Below, in pieces: positions 1-8,943 of a stretch of 64,000 nt of DNA. The notes under the pieces were generated by a model, which saw nothing but the letters and a program-made list of their open reading frames with translations, had not been told where the DNA came from and searched no databases. The translations under genes were made by a program, and so were the position numbers. Origin of the DNA: Legionellaceae bacterium (GTDB taxonomy: Bacteria; Pseudomonadota; Gammaproteobacteria; Legionellales; Legionellaceae). The stretch lies in NCBI GenBank assembly GCA_029212505.1, contig JARGOS010000002.1, positions 248,001 to 312,000 of the forward strand, written 5' to 3'. Position 1 is the stretch's first letter, and each line of letters starts with the position of its first letter.

Positions 1-777
1 TGCGTTAACGTTTTAGATCAAAACTCAAACTCAAATTCAAAAGACCCGCTTGCTATTTTTCGTGCTACAAATGTTGAGGGCACGTTGAATTTAGCGAGGC
101 AAGCAAGTCAAGCTGGAATCAAGCGTTTTATTTATATGAGCTCCATAAAAGTGAATGGAGAACAGACGCAACCTGGTGCAGCGTTTAAACCTGATGATGT
201 ACCTCAACCTCAATATGCTTACGCAGTCTCCAAACTTGAAGCCGAGCAAGGGCTGATGGCATTGGTAGGAAAAAGTGCCATGAAGGTTGTCATTTTGAGA
301 CCGCCTCTGGTGTATGGTCCTGATGTAGGTGGCAATTTTATGCTACTTATGGCGTTGTTACAGAAAAAAATCCCCCTTCCATTTGGCGCGATAAATAACA
401 ATAAACGAAGTTTTATATCCGTTTTAAATCTTGTTGATGTGATTGCTACCTGTATTACTCATCCACAGGCTGAAAATCAAATATTTTTAGTCAGTGATGG
501 ACACGATTTATCAACCACCGCATTGCTTTCAAAGCTAAAACAGCTTTTTGAGGCATCATCAGCATGGTTATTTCCATTGCCAGCTTGGGTATTAAATACC
601 ACCGCAACGATCATGGGTAAGCAACAGAAAATGATGCGTCTCACCGGTTCATTGCAGTTAGATGTGAGTCAAACTCAGAGATTATTGGATTGGCAGCCGA
701 GAGAAAGTGTCGATGCTGGCTTATTAAGAACGGTTGCAAGTTATAGCAAGTCAAAAAATTCAATTTTAACTGAATAA
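1..777 (+). CDS. NAD-dependent sugar epimerase/dehydratase (SDR family), 5' end outside window
   Basis: The reading frame is open from base 1, so the gene starts before the window and the Rossmann GxxGxxG is missing. The visible 258 residues follow the extended SDR fold. They contain an FRATNVEGTLNLARQA segment, the SSIKVNGE strand carrying the active-site Ser, and the catalytic YAVSK (YxxxK) motif, followed by an RPPLVYGP substrate-domain motif. This pattern is typical of UDP-GlcNAc/UDP-glucose 4-epimerase-like enzymes of O-antigen clusters (WbpV/Gne type). The exact substrate cannot be read from sequence. The next gene encodes a phosphoglycosyl transferase/dehydratase, which agrees with a role in making a nucleotide sugar for surface polysaccharide. 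Confidence 0.85.
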   Translation, partial: CVNVLDQNSNSNSKDPLAIFRATNVEGTLNLARQASQAGIKRFIYMSSIKVNGEQTQPGAAFKPDDVPQPQYAYAVSKLEAEQGLMALVGKSAMKVVILRPPLVYGPDVGGNFMLLMALLQKKIPLPFGAINNNKRSFISVLNLVDVIATCITHPQAENQIFLVSDGHDLSTTALLSKLKQLFEASSAWLFPLPAWVLNTTATIMGKQQKMMRLTGSLQLDVSQTQRLLDWQPRESVDAGLLRTVASYSKSKNSILTE

Positions 778-822
778 AATAAGCATTATATTTATATTGT
801 TCCAACGTGGAAGGAGCTTAGG

Positions 823-3300
823 TTGAATCGTAAAAGTGAGTATGTAATACGTGGGTGTGACATTTTTTTTGCTTGTTTAGGGTTGCTGTTGTTGTCGCCC
901 GTTTTTGTCGTCTTGTATGTGATGGGGTGCTTGAATTTAAGATCAGCTCTATTTAAGCAAGAACGTGTAGGAAAGAATAAACAAATATTTGTTTTATTTA
1001 AATTTAGAACGATGTTGCTTAACACCGAATCCGTGCCGACGCATTTAGTATCCAACACTTCGGTCACACGTTACGGTAGTTTTTTACGTAAAACAAAACT
1101 CGATGAGTTGCCGCAATTGTGGAATGTTTTAGTCGGTGATATGAGTTTCGTTGGACCGAGGCCAGGCTTACAGAGTCAGGTAGAACTTACACTAAGCCGA
1201 GAAAAGCATCATGTTTATGAGGTTAAGCCGGGTATTACAGGGCTTGCACAAATTAATGCGATTGATATGTCTCAACCTGAGCTTTTGGCTGAAACTGATA
1301 AAAAAATGATAGAAGTCTATTCTGTAAGAAATTATTTTAAATATATTTTAACAACTGTTTTTGGCAAAGGGTATGGTGATCGCGTTGTTAAAGCAGCGGA
1401 GTTTTTAGATTTAGATGATGATCCAGTTCAAATAGAGCACAAGAAAGTGTCTTTTTTTCAAAAAGTTTACATCAAATTACCCGTGATTGCGTTTGATATT
1501 TTAGCGATTCCGATGGCTTGGTTTGCTGCTCATGCACTCCAATTTGATGCACGTCAAGTATTCCAAACCTGGGCGCTGCATCAAGCTTGGGCTCCTTTGG
1601 GTATTCTGCTAGCACTTCAAGTGCCTTGCTATTACTTATTTCGCGTTTATCGTGGTTTGTGGCAATTTTCGTCGCTTAAAGATGTCTCACGCATTATTAA
1701 GTCGGTGTGTACGGGGACTGCGTTCGCGTTAACAGTATTTTATTTTTTACCGGGCAAGCCAGTTATGTTGAAAGCGGCTCTGCCGTTATATAGCTTATTA
1801 CTTATGGCATGCCTGTGCGGCGCACGATTATTGCTACGTAGTTATCGTGATACACGTACGAAGCATGGTGATAAAATTGACCAGATTCAACGCGTTTTAA
1901 TTGTGGGAGCAGGCAGTGCCGGTGCAGGCTTGATACGTGATTTGCAACGAAGCGGTGAATATTTACCCGTGGGCCTTGTGGATGATGGTCGAAAAAAGCG
2001 AGGGCTTGAGGTGCACGGTGTTCGGGTGCTGGGCACAACCCCACAATTGCCTGAGCTGGTCATGCAATGTCGCGCGGATTTAATCTTTATCGCCTTACCT
2101 TCGGCAAGTTCTGCCGATATGCGACGCATTGTGAACTATTGTGAATTGAGTCGGGCGCCGTTTAGAACGCTTCCGAGTTTATCGGCACTTGTTTCAGGGC
2201 GAGTGGAAGTGAATGCACTTCGAACCGTGAAAATTGAAGATCTTCTTGGGCGTGATGAAGTTGAGCTTCAGTGGAATAAAATTGAAGCGGGCATTCAAAA
2301 CCGCTGTGTGCTTGTGACGGGAGCCGGTGGTTCTATTGGTTCAGAGCTATGTCGTCAAATTGCGCTGCTTAAGCCCGAAAGGCTTATTTTATTAGATAAC
2401 AGCGAAGCAAATTTATATCATATTGAACGCGAGCTTGTATTGCATTTTTCTGGCGTGCATTATGAAACAGCGCTGATCAGCGTGCTTGATACGATTGCTG
2501 TGAATACACTTTTTGCACGCGTTAAACCCCATCTTGTCTTTCATGCAGCCGCTTACAAACATGTGCCCTTACTTGAGCATCAATCACGTGTGGCTGTGCG
2601 TAACAATGTATTGGGAACACGTGTGATTGCTGCAGCGAGTGTTGCGGCAGATGTTGATAAATTTGTGCTTATTTCGACTGATAAAGCGGTGAACCCGACT
2701 AATATTATGGGTATGACCAAGCGGGTTGCTGAAATTTATTGTCAGAATTTAAATCAACGCGTGAGCACAAATTTTGTGACGGTTCGTTTTGGCAATGTTT
2801 TAGGTTCAGTCGGAAGTGTCGTGCCTTTATTTCAGAAGCAACTCGAAGCCGGCGGGCCTTTGACCGTCACGCATCCGGATATTCAACGTTACTTTATGAC
2901 CATCCCAGAAGCCAGTCAGTTGATCTTGCAGGCCATGGTCAACGGTGAAGGGGGTGAGATCTTTGTGTTGGATATGGGTGAGCCCATTAAGATTAAGTAT
3001 TTGGCGGAGCAGATGATTCGCCTGGCAGGCAAGGAGCCAGGTGAAGAAATCAAGATTCAATACACAGGCTTGCGGCCAGGCGAGAAGCTGTTTGAAGAGT
3101 TATTTCATCCATCAGAAGAGCTTGTGCAAACAGCGCACGAAAAATTATTTAAAGCACGGTTTCGTTCGATTGATTGGGATGAATTAACCGAAACCATACG
3201 CATGATTCAGCATGCATGCAATACAGATCAAGCGGATGAATTGTTAATTTTATTAAAAAGTTTGGTGCCAGAGTTTTGTTCGGAAGTAATTGAGGCTTGA
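823..3300 (+). CDS. Fused phosphoglycosyl transferase (PglC/WcaJ-like) and UDP-sugar 4,6-dehydratase (WbpM/CapD-like)
   Basis: This single 825-residue protein combines two enzymes that are usually separate. Residues about 1-200 form a small monotopic phosphoglycosyl transferase (bacterial sugar transferase family). They include an N-terminal membrane hairpin ending in LLLLSP, an FKFRTM motif, the Asp-Glu dyad in TKLDELPQLWNVL and the GDMSFVGPRP signature. Residues about 210-825 resemble WbpM/PglF. They begin with several membrane segments, then a first Rossmann fold (VLIVGAGSAG, near 357) and a catalytic SDR domain (VTGAGGSIGSE near 497, STDKAVNPTN near 618, then MGMTKR). Inference: the protein makes a 4-keto-6-deoxy UDP-sugar and transfers a sugar phosphate to undecaprenyl phosphate at the inner membrane. 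A TTG start at 823 is preceded by AAGGAG (811-816). Confidence 0.85.
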   Translation: MNRKSEYVIRGCDIFFACLGLLLLSPVFVVLYVMGCLNLRSALFKQERVGKNKQIFVLFKFRTMLLNTESVPTHLVSNTSVTRYGSFLRKTKLDELPQLWNVLVGDMSFVGPRPGLQSQVELTLSREKHHVYEVKPGITGLAQINAIDMSQPELLAETDKKMIEVYSVRNYFKYILTTVFGKGYGDRVVKAAEFLDLDDDPVQIEHKKVSFFQKVYIKLPVIAFDILAIPMAWFAAHALQFDARQVFQTWALHQAWAPLGILLALQVPCYYLFRVYRGLWQFSSLKDVSRIIKSVCTGTAFALTVFYFLPGKPVMLKAALPLYSLLLMACLCGARLLLRSYRDTRTKHGDKIDQIQRVLIVGAGSAGAGLIRDLQRSGEYLPVGLVDDGRKKRGLEVHGVRVLGTTPQLPELVMQCRADLIFIALPSASSADMRRIVNYCELSRAPFRTLPSLSALVSGRVEVNALRTVKIEDLLGRDEVELQWNKIEAGIQNRCVLVTGAGGSIGSELCRQIALLKPERLILLDNSEANLYHIERELVLHFSGVHYETALISVLDTIAVNTLFARVKPHLVFHAAAYKHVPLLEHQSRVAVRNNVLGTRVIAAASVAADVDKFVLISTDKAVNPTNIMGMTKRVAEIYCQNLNQRVSTNFVTVRFGNVLGSVGSVVPLFQKQLEAGGPLTVTHPDIQRYFMTIPEASQLILQAMVNGEGGEIFVLDMGEPIKIKYLAEQMIRLAGKEPGEEIKIQYTGLRPGEKLFEELFHPSEELVQTAHEKLFKARFRSIDWDELTETIRMIQHACNTDQADELLILLKSLVPEFCSEVIEA

Positions 3301-3312
3301 AAACTAGCTCAC

Positions 3313-3374
3313 GATCATTATACGATGGATCGTAGAATAATCTTGATCATTGCACGATCTATCGTATAATGATC
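3313..3374. repeat. Operator-like repeat array: 22-bp direct repeat nested in an inverted repeat
   Basis: Two copies of a 22-bp unit starting GATCATT (3313-3334 and 3345-3366) match at 18 of 22 positions with a 32-bp period, about three helical turns. In addition GATCATTATACGAT (3313-3326) is the exact reverse complement of 3361-3374. The right arm contains the TATAAT of the promoter for the downstream ATPase gene. The arrangement looks like a repressor binding array, but no regulator gene is adjacent. Confidence 0.55.
3343..3370 (+). promoter_or_regulatory. Putative sigma70 promoter of the AAA/DUF4143 ATPase gene
   Basis: TTGATC (3343-3348) and a perfect TATAAT (3365-3370) are separated by 16 bp. 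The expected start near 3377 lies 15-30 bases before the GTG/ATG start candidates of the ATPase. The promoter lies within the repeat array, so occupancy of that array would be expected to block it. Confidence 0.5.
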
Positions 3375-3391
3375 AAATACCCTGATGGCAT

Positions 3392-4615
3392 GTGACGTTC
3401 AATAAAATGAAGCGTATCTACGATACATTAATCAAAGAGCACTTAGATGCTGACGAAGAAATGTTATTTCTTTCTGGTCCACGACAAGTGGGAAAAACAA
3501 CGGTCAGTATCAATTTAGCAACCGAATACGCTCATTTTACCTATCTAAATTGGGATAATGAAGATCATCAGAAAATTATGCTCTACGGCCCTTCTGAAAT
3601 TGCTCAGTATGCAAAAATAAATCACTTATCAGGCACAAAACCAGTTATAGCCTTTGATGAAATTCACAAGAGGCCTGATTGGAAAAATTTCATCAAAGGA
3701 TTTTTTGATACGTATGGGCGTGAAATTCATATTCTCGTCACCGGGAGTGCCCGTCTTGATGTCTATAAACACGGTGGTGATAGCCTCATGGGGCGTTATT
3801 TTTCTTATCGTATGCATCCCTTATCTGTGGCCGAATGTTTACGCACAACCATGTCAGCCCATGAAATTAATGCACCAGCTGAAATATCAAACGATGATTT
3901 TGAGGCATTATTTAAATTTGGTGGTTTTCCAAAGCCGTTTATTAAGCGTAATCATCTTTTTAGTGGCCGCTGGCAAAAATTAAGAAAACAGCAATTAATA
4001 CAAGAAGATATCCGTGATGTGAATGTGATTCATGATTTAAACAGGCTCCAATTACTCATGGATATTTTAAAGCAAAGCGCCTCAAAACAGGTTAATTATA
4101 CAACTTTGGCGAAACATGTGCGTGTATCGGTGGATACGATCACGCGCTGGCTACAAACGTTAGAAACGTTTTATTATTGTTATCGACTGAAGCCTTGGTC
4201 CCAAAACATTGTACGTTCACTTTTGAAAGAGCCGAAGGTATACCTTTGGGATTGGTCGCTTATTGATGATCCGGGTGCACGCGCTGAAAATTTTATTGCC
4301 ACACAATTACTTAAAGCAACGCAATATTGGACGGATCGGGGGTTCGGAGAGTATGAGCTTTCTTATATTCGTACGCTTGATAAAAAAGAGATCGATTTTG
4401 TTGTTTCAAAAAACAATAAAGTTTGGTTTTTAGTCGAAGTCAAATTATCGGATAATCAAATCATAAGCCCTCGTTTAGTTGAGTTTCAGCAGCAAACAGG
4501 CGCTGAGCACGCATTTCAAGTGGTTATTAACATGCCTTATGTTGATAAAAATTGCTTTGAATACAAAACCCCGATGATCGTTCCCGCTAAAACGTTTTTA
4601 TCTCAGCTGGTTTAA
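3392..4615 (+). CDS. AAA-family ATPase with DUF4143 nuclease-like C-terminal domain (copy 1)
   Basis: The N-terminal P-loop domain carries Walker A GPRQVGKT (residues 29-36) and a Walker B-like VIAFDEIHK. A winged-helix-like middle part follows (TTLAKHVRVSVDTITRWL). The DUF4143 domain holds an E-I-D-F...V-E-V-K pattern (about residues 333-351), matching the metal-binding core of PD-(D/E)XK nuclease folds. The biochemical function of this family is not established; members occur in many copies in some bacterial genomes. The start is either GTG 3392 or ATG 3407, and neither has a strong ribosome binding site. Three relatives lie nearby (4799, 5523 and the minus-strand gene at 10408). They are divergent in sequence, so this is not a recent tandem duplication. 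Confidence 0.8.
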   Translation: MTFNKMKRIYDTLIKEHLDADEEMLFLSGPRQVGKTTVSINLATEYAHFTYLNWDNEDHQKIMLYGPSEIAQYAKINHLSGTKPVIAFDEIHKRPDWKNFIKGFFDTYGREIHILVTGSARLDVYKHGGDSLMGRYFSYRMHPLSVAECLRTTMSAHEINAPAEISNDDFEALFKFGGFPKPFIKRNHLFSGRWQKLRKQQLIQEDIRDVNVIHDLNRLQLLMDILKQSASKQVNYTTLAKHVRVSVDTITRWLQTLETFYYCYRLKPWSQNIVRSLLKEPKVYLWDWSLIDDPGARAENFIATQLLKATQYWTDRGFGEYELSYIRTLDKKEIDFVVSKNNKVWFLVEVKLSDNQIISPRLVEFQQQTGAEHAFQVVINMPYVDKNCFEYKTPMIVPAKTFLSQLV

Positions 4616-4695
4616 GCCGAATGAATAAGCGTTGATACATGTTGGCTTTAGATAATATTAGAGACTAAAGTAGGTATAATTCACAGTGAGTAAAT

Positions 4696-4744
4696 CGCAA
4701 GCGCTATTTGCGTTTTGCTACTAAAATGGCAAATAGCATTTGCG
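4696..4744. repeat. 16-bp imperfect inverted repeat
   Basis: The arms CGCAAGCGCTATTTGC (4696-4711) and GCAAATAGCATTTGCG (4729-4744) pair at 14 of 16 positions around a 17-base loop. No T-tract follows, so it is not a clear intrinsic terminator. It lies between an intact ATPase gene and the eroded ATPase copy. Confidence 0.5.
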
Positions 4745-4773
4745 AAATCAAGATAAATTTTTCTAATTTATAT

Positions 4774-4828
4774 AAAAGAACCGGTTCTTTTCTTTATTAT
4801 GTTGGTAAAAGACCCGGTTCTTTTCTTT
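4774..4828. repeat. 22-bp direct repeat, the first copy an 18-bp perfect palindrome
   Basis: 4774-4795 and 4807-4828 are identical except for one base (AAAAGAACCGG versus AAAAGACCCGG), with a period of 33 bp. In the first copy 4774-4791 is a perfect palindrome centred on CCGG. The repeat lies at the left edge of the truncated ATPase gene and may mark a rearrangement junction or a binding site. Confidence 0.6.
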
Positions 4829-5413
4829 GGTTTTGTTGCTTTTAAAGAGTATATGATGATTGGTGGTATGCCAGAGACGGTTGTGAGTTGGCAAGAACAA
4901 CGTTCTTTGGAGGCTATATCTCAAATTCATCATGCTTTGCTAGCAACGTATCGGGATGATTTTGTAAAATATCCAGGTCGCATATCGCAAGATCGATTGG
5001 ATGATTTGACCTGGGTAAACAAAGGTGGCCTTTCAGAGCAAGTGGTGGGGCAGTTATTAAAAGCCTTGGAGCCAAGCTACAAAGAAGCTCATTTATATTA
5101 TTGGTTACGAGAACAAAAGGGTTCAAGTGCTGAGATTGATTATTTATTACAGCATGAAGGTCGTATTATACCGATTGAAGTTAAGGCAGGTAGTACAGGA
5201 AGTTTAAAATCGTTGCATTATTTCATGCATGTCAAAGGTTTAAAACAAGCCGTACGTATCAATGCAGATCATCCAAGCGCCGTTGTTGTTGATACCAAAA
5301 TACATACAGGAGAGGCGGTAAAGTATCTGTTATTGTCTCTTCCGTTTTATTTGATAGGCCAACTGCATCGATTATTAGATACTTCGATTTCTGAACAAAA
5401 CAATACGCCGTAA
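4799..5413 (+). pseudogene. Eroded AAA/DUF4143 ATPase (copy 2): ATPase domain missing, internal deletion
   Basis: The open frame of 204 residues starts within the direct repeat. Recognisable homology begins only near residue 16 (FKEYMMIGGMPE), which corresponds to the middle of the intact relative encoded at 10408-11763. The whole P-loop domain of about 200 residues is absent. A second deletion lies after RLDDL: the text jumps to KGGLSEQVVGQ, leaving out about 110 residues that the relative has between its YARDK and KITEHVVGQ segments. The nuclease-like core is kept (AEIDY...IPIEVKAG). Inference: a decaying pseudogene, although the remaining frame is still open and could be expressed from ATG 4855. 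Confidence 0.75.
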
Positions 5414-5445
5414 ATTGATAACTTACTGTCAATTTACGGCGTATT
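5402..5445 (+). terminator. Perfect 17-bp stem-loop overlapping the stop codon of the ATPase remnant
   Basis: 5402-5418 is the exact reverse complement of 5429-5445, with a 10-base loop. The left arm includes the TAA at 5411-5413. Only a short T-rich stretch (TTATAT) follows, so termination efficiency is uncertain. The stem could also be a remnant of a mobile-element end. Confidence 0.55.
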
Positions 5446-5522
5446 TATATGGTTAACTATCAATTTACATCAATATGGATATATACTGATGATTATCAAT
5501 TGTATCGTTTAAGAGAGTAGCC

Positions 5523-6710
5523 GTGGATAGCATGTATAAACGAGCTATTACGTCAAAAATAGAACAAACCTTGTCTTTTGGAAAAAGCGTTCTTATTTTT
5601 GGTGCCAGACAGACAGGAAAAACAACCCTGAGCAAGCAGTTTCAATTGGATTATAGTATTTCACTTCTAAGACCAGCGTTACGTAATCAATATACCCGAT
5701 ACCCAGATCAACTTATCCAAGAATTAGAAGCCTTAGCGAAGAAATTATTAAGACCACCGCTGGTTTTAATTGATGAAATTCAAAAAGTACCCTCGCTGTT
5801 AGATGTGGTTCAATATCTTATCGATGAAAAAATAGCACAATTTATATTAACCGGATCTTCGGCCAGAAAGTTACGGCAACGCAGTGAGTTAAATTTACTG
5901 CCTGGGCGCGTGGTGGTTTACCACATGGACCCATTAACAGTCAGTGAGTGTCCTGCAAACTGGTTAACTTTCGAGAATTTGCTCTATGATGGGAGTTTGC
6001 CAGGCATCATCAATGCCAGTTCTTCGCAAGAACGTGATGAAACACTTGAATCTTATGCACTCGTGTACTTAGAAGAAGAAATAAGAGCGGAGGCGTTAGT
6101 TCGAAATGTTGATTCGTTTATTCATTTTTTAGAGTTGGCTGCACGAGAGTCAGGCCAGATCACCAATTATTCAAAGCTATCACAACAACTTGGCATTAGC
6201 CATATGACAGTTAAAACGTATTATCAAATATTAATTGATTCGTTAGTCGCTTACCGTGTGTTTCCATATATTGGTTCATCTTCACGTTCAAGATTAACCA
6301 AGGCAAGCAAAATCATCTTCTTTGATCTAGGTGTCCGACGCTTGTGTGCAAAAGAGGGGAAGCTTCAACCTTTAGAAGCCCAAGGGCGATTGCTCGAACA
6401 ATGGGTTGGGTTGGAGTTGTTTCGTTATAAGCATGTTTCAAAAGATAAGATGAATATTTTGTTTTGGCGAGATAACAGTGGTGTTGAAGTAGACTATGTG
6501 GTTGAAACAGAGAACGCTTTGATTCCGATAGAAGTTAAGTTAACTTCATCTCCCAAATTGAATGATATCAGACATCTTAAAACATTTTTGCAAGAATATC
6601 CCAAGGCTCATCAAGGCTTTCTTATTTGTAATTGTGAAATGCCCATGCTGTTGGCTGATAATATTACAGCATTGCCTTGGAGAAACGTACTTGAGAGTGT
6701 TGTTTTATGA
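5523..6710 (+). CDS. AAA-family ATPase with DUF4143 nuclease-like C-terminal domain (copy 3)
   Basis: This 395-residue protein has Walker A GARQTGKT (residues 27-34), Walker B LVLIDEIQK, a sensor-like ILTGSSARKL and a winged-helix segment (LSQQLGISHMTVKTYY). Its C-terminal domain has E-V-D-Y...IPIEVKL, the PD-(D/E)XK-like core also seen in the other copies. A GTG start at 5523 has GAGAG about 7 bases upstream; ATG 5532 is the alternative. The stop is 15 bases before the next gene, so both may be co-transcribed. The cellular role of the family is unknown. Confidence 0.8.
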   Translation: MDSMYKRAITSKIEQTLSFGKSVLIFGARQTGKTTLSKQFQLDYSISLLRPALRNQYTRYPDQLIQELEALAKKLLRPPLVLIDEIQKVPSLLDVVQYLIDEKIAQFILTGSSARKLRQRSELNLLPGRVVVYHMDPLTVSECPANWLTFENLLYDGSLPGIINASSSQERDETLESYALVYLEEEIRAEALVRNVDSFIHFLELAARESGQITNYSKLSQQLGISHMTVKTYYQILIDSLVAYRVFPYIGSSSRSRLTKASKIIFFDLGVRRLCAKEGKLQPLEAQGRLLEQWVGLELFRYKHVSKDKMNILFWRDNSGVEVDYVVETENALIPIEVKLTSSPKLNDIRHLKTFLQEYPKAHQGFLICNCEMPMLLADNITALPWRNVLESVVL

Positions 6711-6725
6711 GCTTAGGTGACGTAG

Positions 6726-7686
6726 ATGTGGAACGCTGATAGTCATACCCCTGAGATGATTTTTCTTCGTATGTGCTGTCGGCGTGCTTTAGGTGAAATG
6801 AGCGTATCAGATTGCTTGCCGTATTTTGAGCATGCATTGGATGAAACACGTTTTCTTAAACTATTGCAGGAGCATCGCCTGCTTTTGTTGGCACATCATG
6901 TGATTTCTACGGATTTTAAAGCTTATGTTTCAGATGGGTTATTACAAAAATTAAAGCATAAAACAAAATCCATAACTAATAATCAATTGGTTTTAATGCG
7001 TACAGCGCAAGATATACATCGCGTATTTGAGCAGCAAGCGATATCTCATGCTTTCTTAAAAGGCCCCAATTTAAATCAACTATTATGGGGCCGTCGGATG
7101 ATGCGCTATTCTCGTGATTTAGATGTCTTAATCTTGCCTCGAGATATGTTTAAGGCGAATGCGGCGCTTCAACAGTTAGGTCTTGAGTTTGAAGTTTCAA
7201 ATAAAAGTATGCAATTTCATCAACGCTTTCATGCTTGGACAACCAAAAAAAGATGCGGCGTATTGGAAGAAAGGCATGCGTCAATGCATTGAGTTACATT
7301 GGAAGACGTATTGCACCGAATTTATTTTGTCGTCTCGGAAAAAAAAACAAGGGACATTGCTTGAATTAACGGATGAAGCACATGTGTTGTATCTATGCTT
7401 GTATGCGGCAAAGCATGGATGGCTACGCATGATATGGTTACTCGATATTGTTGTATTTTTACAAACTAAGCCTATCGAAATATCTCATGTACAAGCCCTC
7501 GCAAAAGCCTGTCATATTACACCTGTGGTGGATGATATGCTGCTTTTAGCCGAGCAATGGCTGGGTGTTAGGTTATGTTTCACATGCTCGCCGGTCCGCC
7601 CACTTTATTTGATATTAGACGAGAAACGGCTTCGTGTCAGCGATTTCATAACGTACTTAATAATCCATAGCGGGTATATGACGTAA
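6726..7686 (+). pseudogene. Frameshifted nucleotidyltransferase-fold protein (NTP_transf_5-like)
   Basis: Two overlapping frames together encode one protein. The first (6726 to about 7250) has SHAFLKGPNLNQLLWG and the nucleotidyltransferase-like YSRDLDVLI motif. The second continues with KKDAAYWKKGM, an IELHW segment and a helical C-terminal region. Dropping one A from the seven-A run at 7245-7251 joins them (..TTKK-DAAYW..). This may be a real mutation, a read error in the homopolymer, or polymerase slippage. The last residues, from about 7605, are read antisense to the neighbouring gene and do not resemble the family, so the 3' end also looks truncated. The start ATG 6726 follows AGGTGA. 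It is related to the intact minus-strand neighbour. Confidence 0.7.
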
Positions 7687-8783
7687 TACATGAATGATAT
7701 TTTTTCAGGGAAGGTGACGTATAAAAACAACTCATCAATTTTGAATAGATCTCCCACTATGGCATGTAGCTTTTGCCCATGAACGGCTAATTTGGCAAGA
7801 TAAACTCTGTATTTGAAAAATAGATTGATATTTCTGATGCCGTCGGTCATTTCATAGTCAGCCGTAATAAATTGTTGTGCAATGGCTGCTAACTTGATCC
7901 CGCGATGACTTGGCTTGTGTATTAATTGAGCCAATATGCGATCTGTTAACTTAAAGTGATGGTTGACTAAAATCAGGGCTTGTTCAACAATGTGCTGGCA
8001 CTTGATTTCTGTTGCCAAGTCGTAAACACGTTCCAAGTCGCATTGATTATTGTTAATAAATAAAGCAATGTCCTGTAACCAGCGCAGACGGATCCAGGCA
8101 TGAATGGCGCCATGGATCATTAAATATAATAGATGGTAGTCGTCATGAGGTGCTAGGATTGGGACATTCAACAGATTTATGGGCTTGCGCGTTATAGCCG
8201 ACAGGGGAAAAAAATCCAGACCAAAATAACTCAGCCGAAAATGTAATTCAACCAGAACATGTTGTTTGGGATGATAAAAAGCCATGTCGTGTTTATTTCG
8301 CATATACCAGCGTTCTTTAAAGCCCGATAACTCATAAGTGGGCAATTTTTTTTGATATCCTAATGACAATAATGCGGCAACAGCACTAGAATAAGTATTC
8401 GCATCAACCCAAACATCAATATCACGGCATGGGCGGGTGTTCAGACCACCATAAACATGTACATTAAGCAGGGTTCCTTTTACAAAACAATGTTCAATGG
8501 CTTTTTTTGTGAATTCACGAGCAATGCGTACGGTCTCGCCTGCTGTGATGAAGATCCGTCGTTTGTCACGTTTGCAATGTTGGGTTAATGCTGCTGCAAT
8601 GGGTATGCTGGGTGTTTGATTTATAAGTGCGTCATGAACTTGATGCCAAATGCGATGCCGAAGAACCAACTTGTAAAACAATGGCCAATCGATGGCTGGG
8701 TCCAGTATCAATTCATTTGAGCTAAATTGGCTTTGTAACGTATGTAATATTAATTTGAATTCATGATTTTCATTTACGTGCAC
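7605..8783 (-). CDS. Nucleotidyltransferase-fold family protein (NTP_transf_5-like)
   Basis: This 392-residue protein has the family pattern: EHCFVKGTLLNVHVYGG, followed by the acidic nucleotidyltransferase motif RDIDVWVD, a VELHFRLSY segment, and a helical C-terminal half. Such proteins are often encoded in polysaccharide or modified-peptide clusters. Their substrates are generally unknown, so no specific reaction is assigned. The start is GTG 8783 with GGGAG about 7 bases upstream. The 3' end overlaps the converging frameshifted relative by about 80 bp, suggesting that a rearrangement brought the two together. Confidence 0.7.
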   Translation of the reverse strand: MHVNENHEFKLILHTLQSQFSSNELILDPAIDWPLFYKLVLRHRIWHQVHDALINQTPSIPIAAALTQHCKRDKRRIFITAGETVRIAREFTKKAIEHCFVKGTLLNVHVYGGLNTRPCRDIDVWVDANTYSSAVAALLSLGYQKKLPTYELSGFKERWYMRNKHDMAFYHPKQHVLVELHFRLSYFGLDFFPLSAITRKPINLLNVPILAPHDDYHLLYLMIHGAIHAWIRLRWLQDIALFINNNQCDLERVYDLATEIKCQHIVEQALILVNHHFKLTDRILAQLIHKPSHRGIKLAAIAQQFITADYEMTDGIRNINLFFKYRVYLAKLAVHGQKLHAIVGDLFKIDELFLYVTFPEKISFMYYVIYPLWIIKYVMKSLTRSRFSSNIK

Positions 8784-8943
8784 AACCTAGCTCCCTTTGT
8801 GAAGACTTTTTTATATCATATACATTGGGGTTGATCTATCAAATAAAGAGTTTTGTTGAAAATACTTGCGTCAAGTTCGCGATGTTGCTAAAACAACGGT
8901 ATAATATTTAGCTCAGGTTAGTAGAAAAGGAGAGGTTTGTAGG

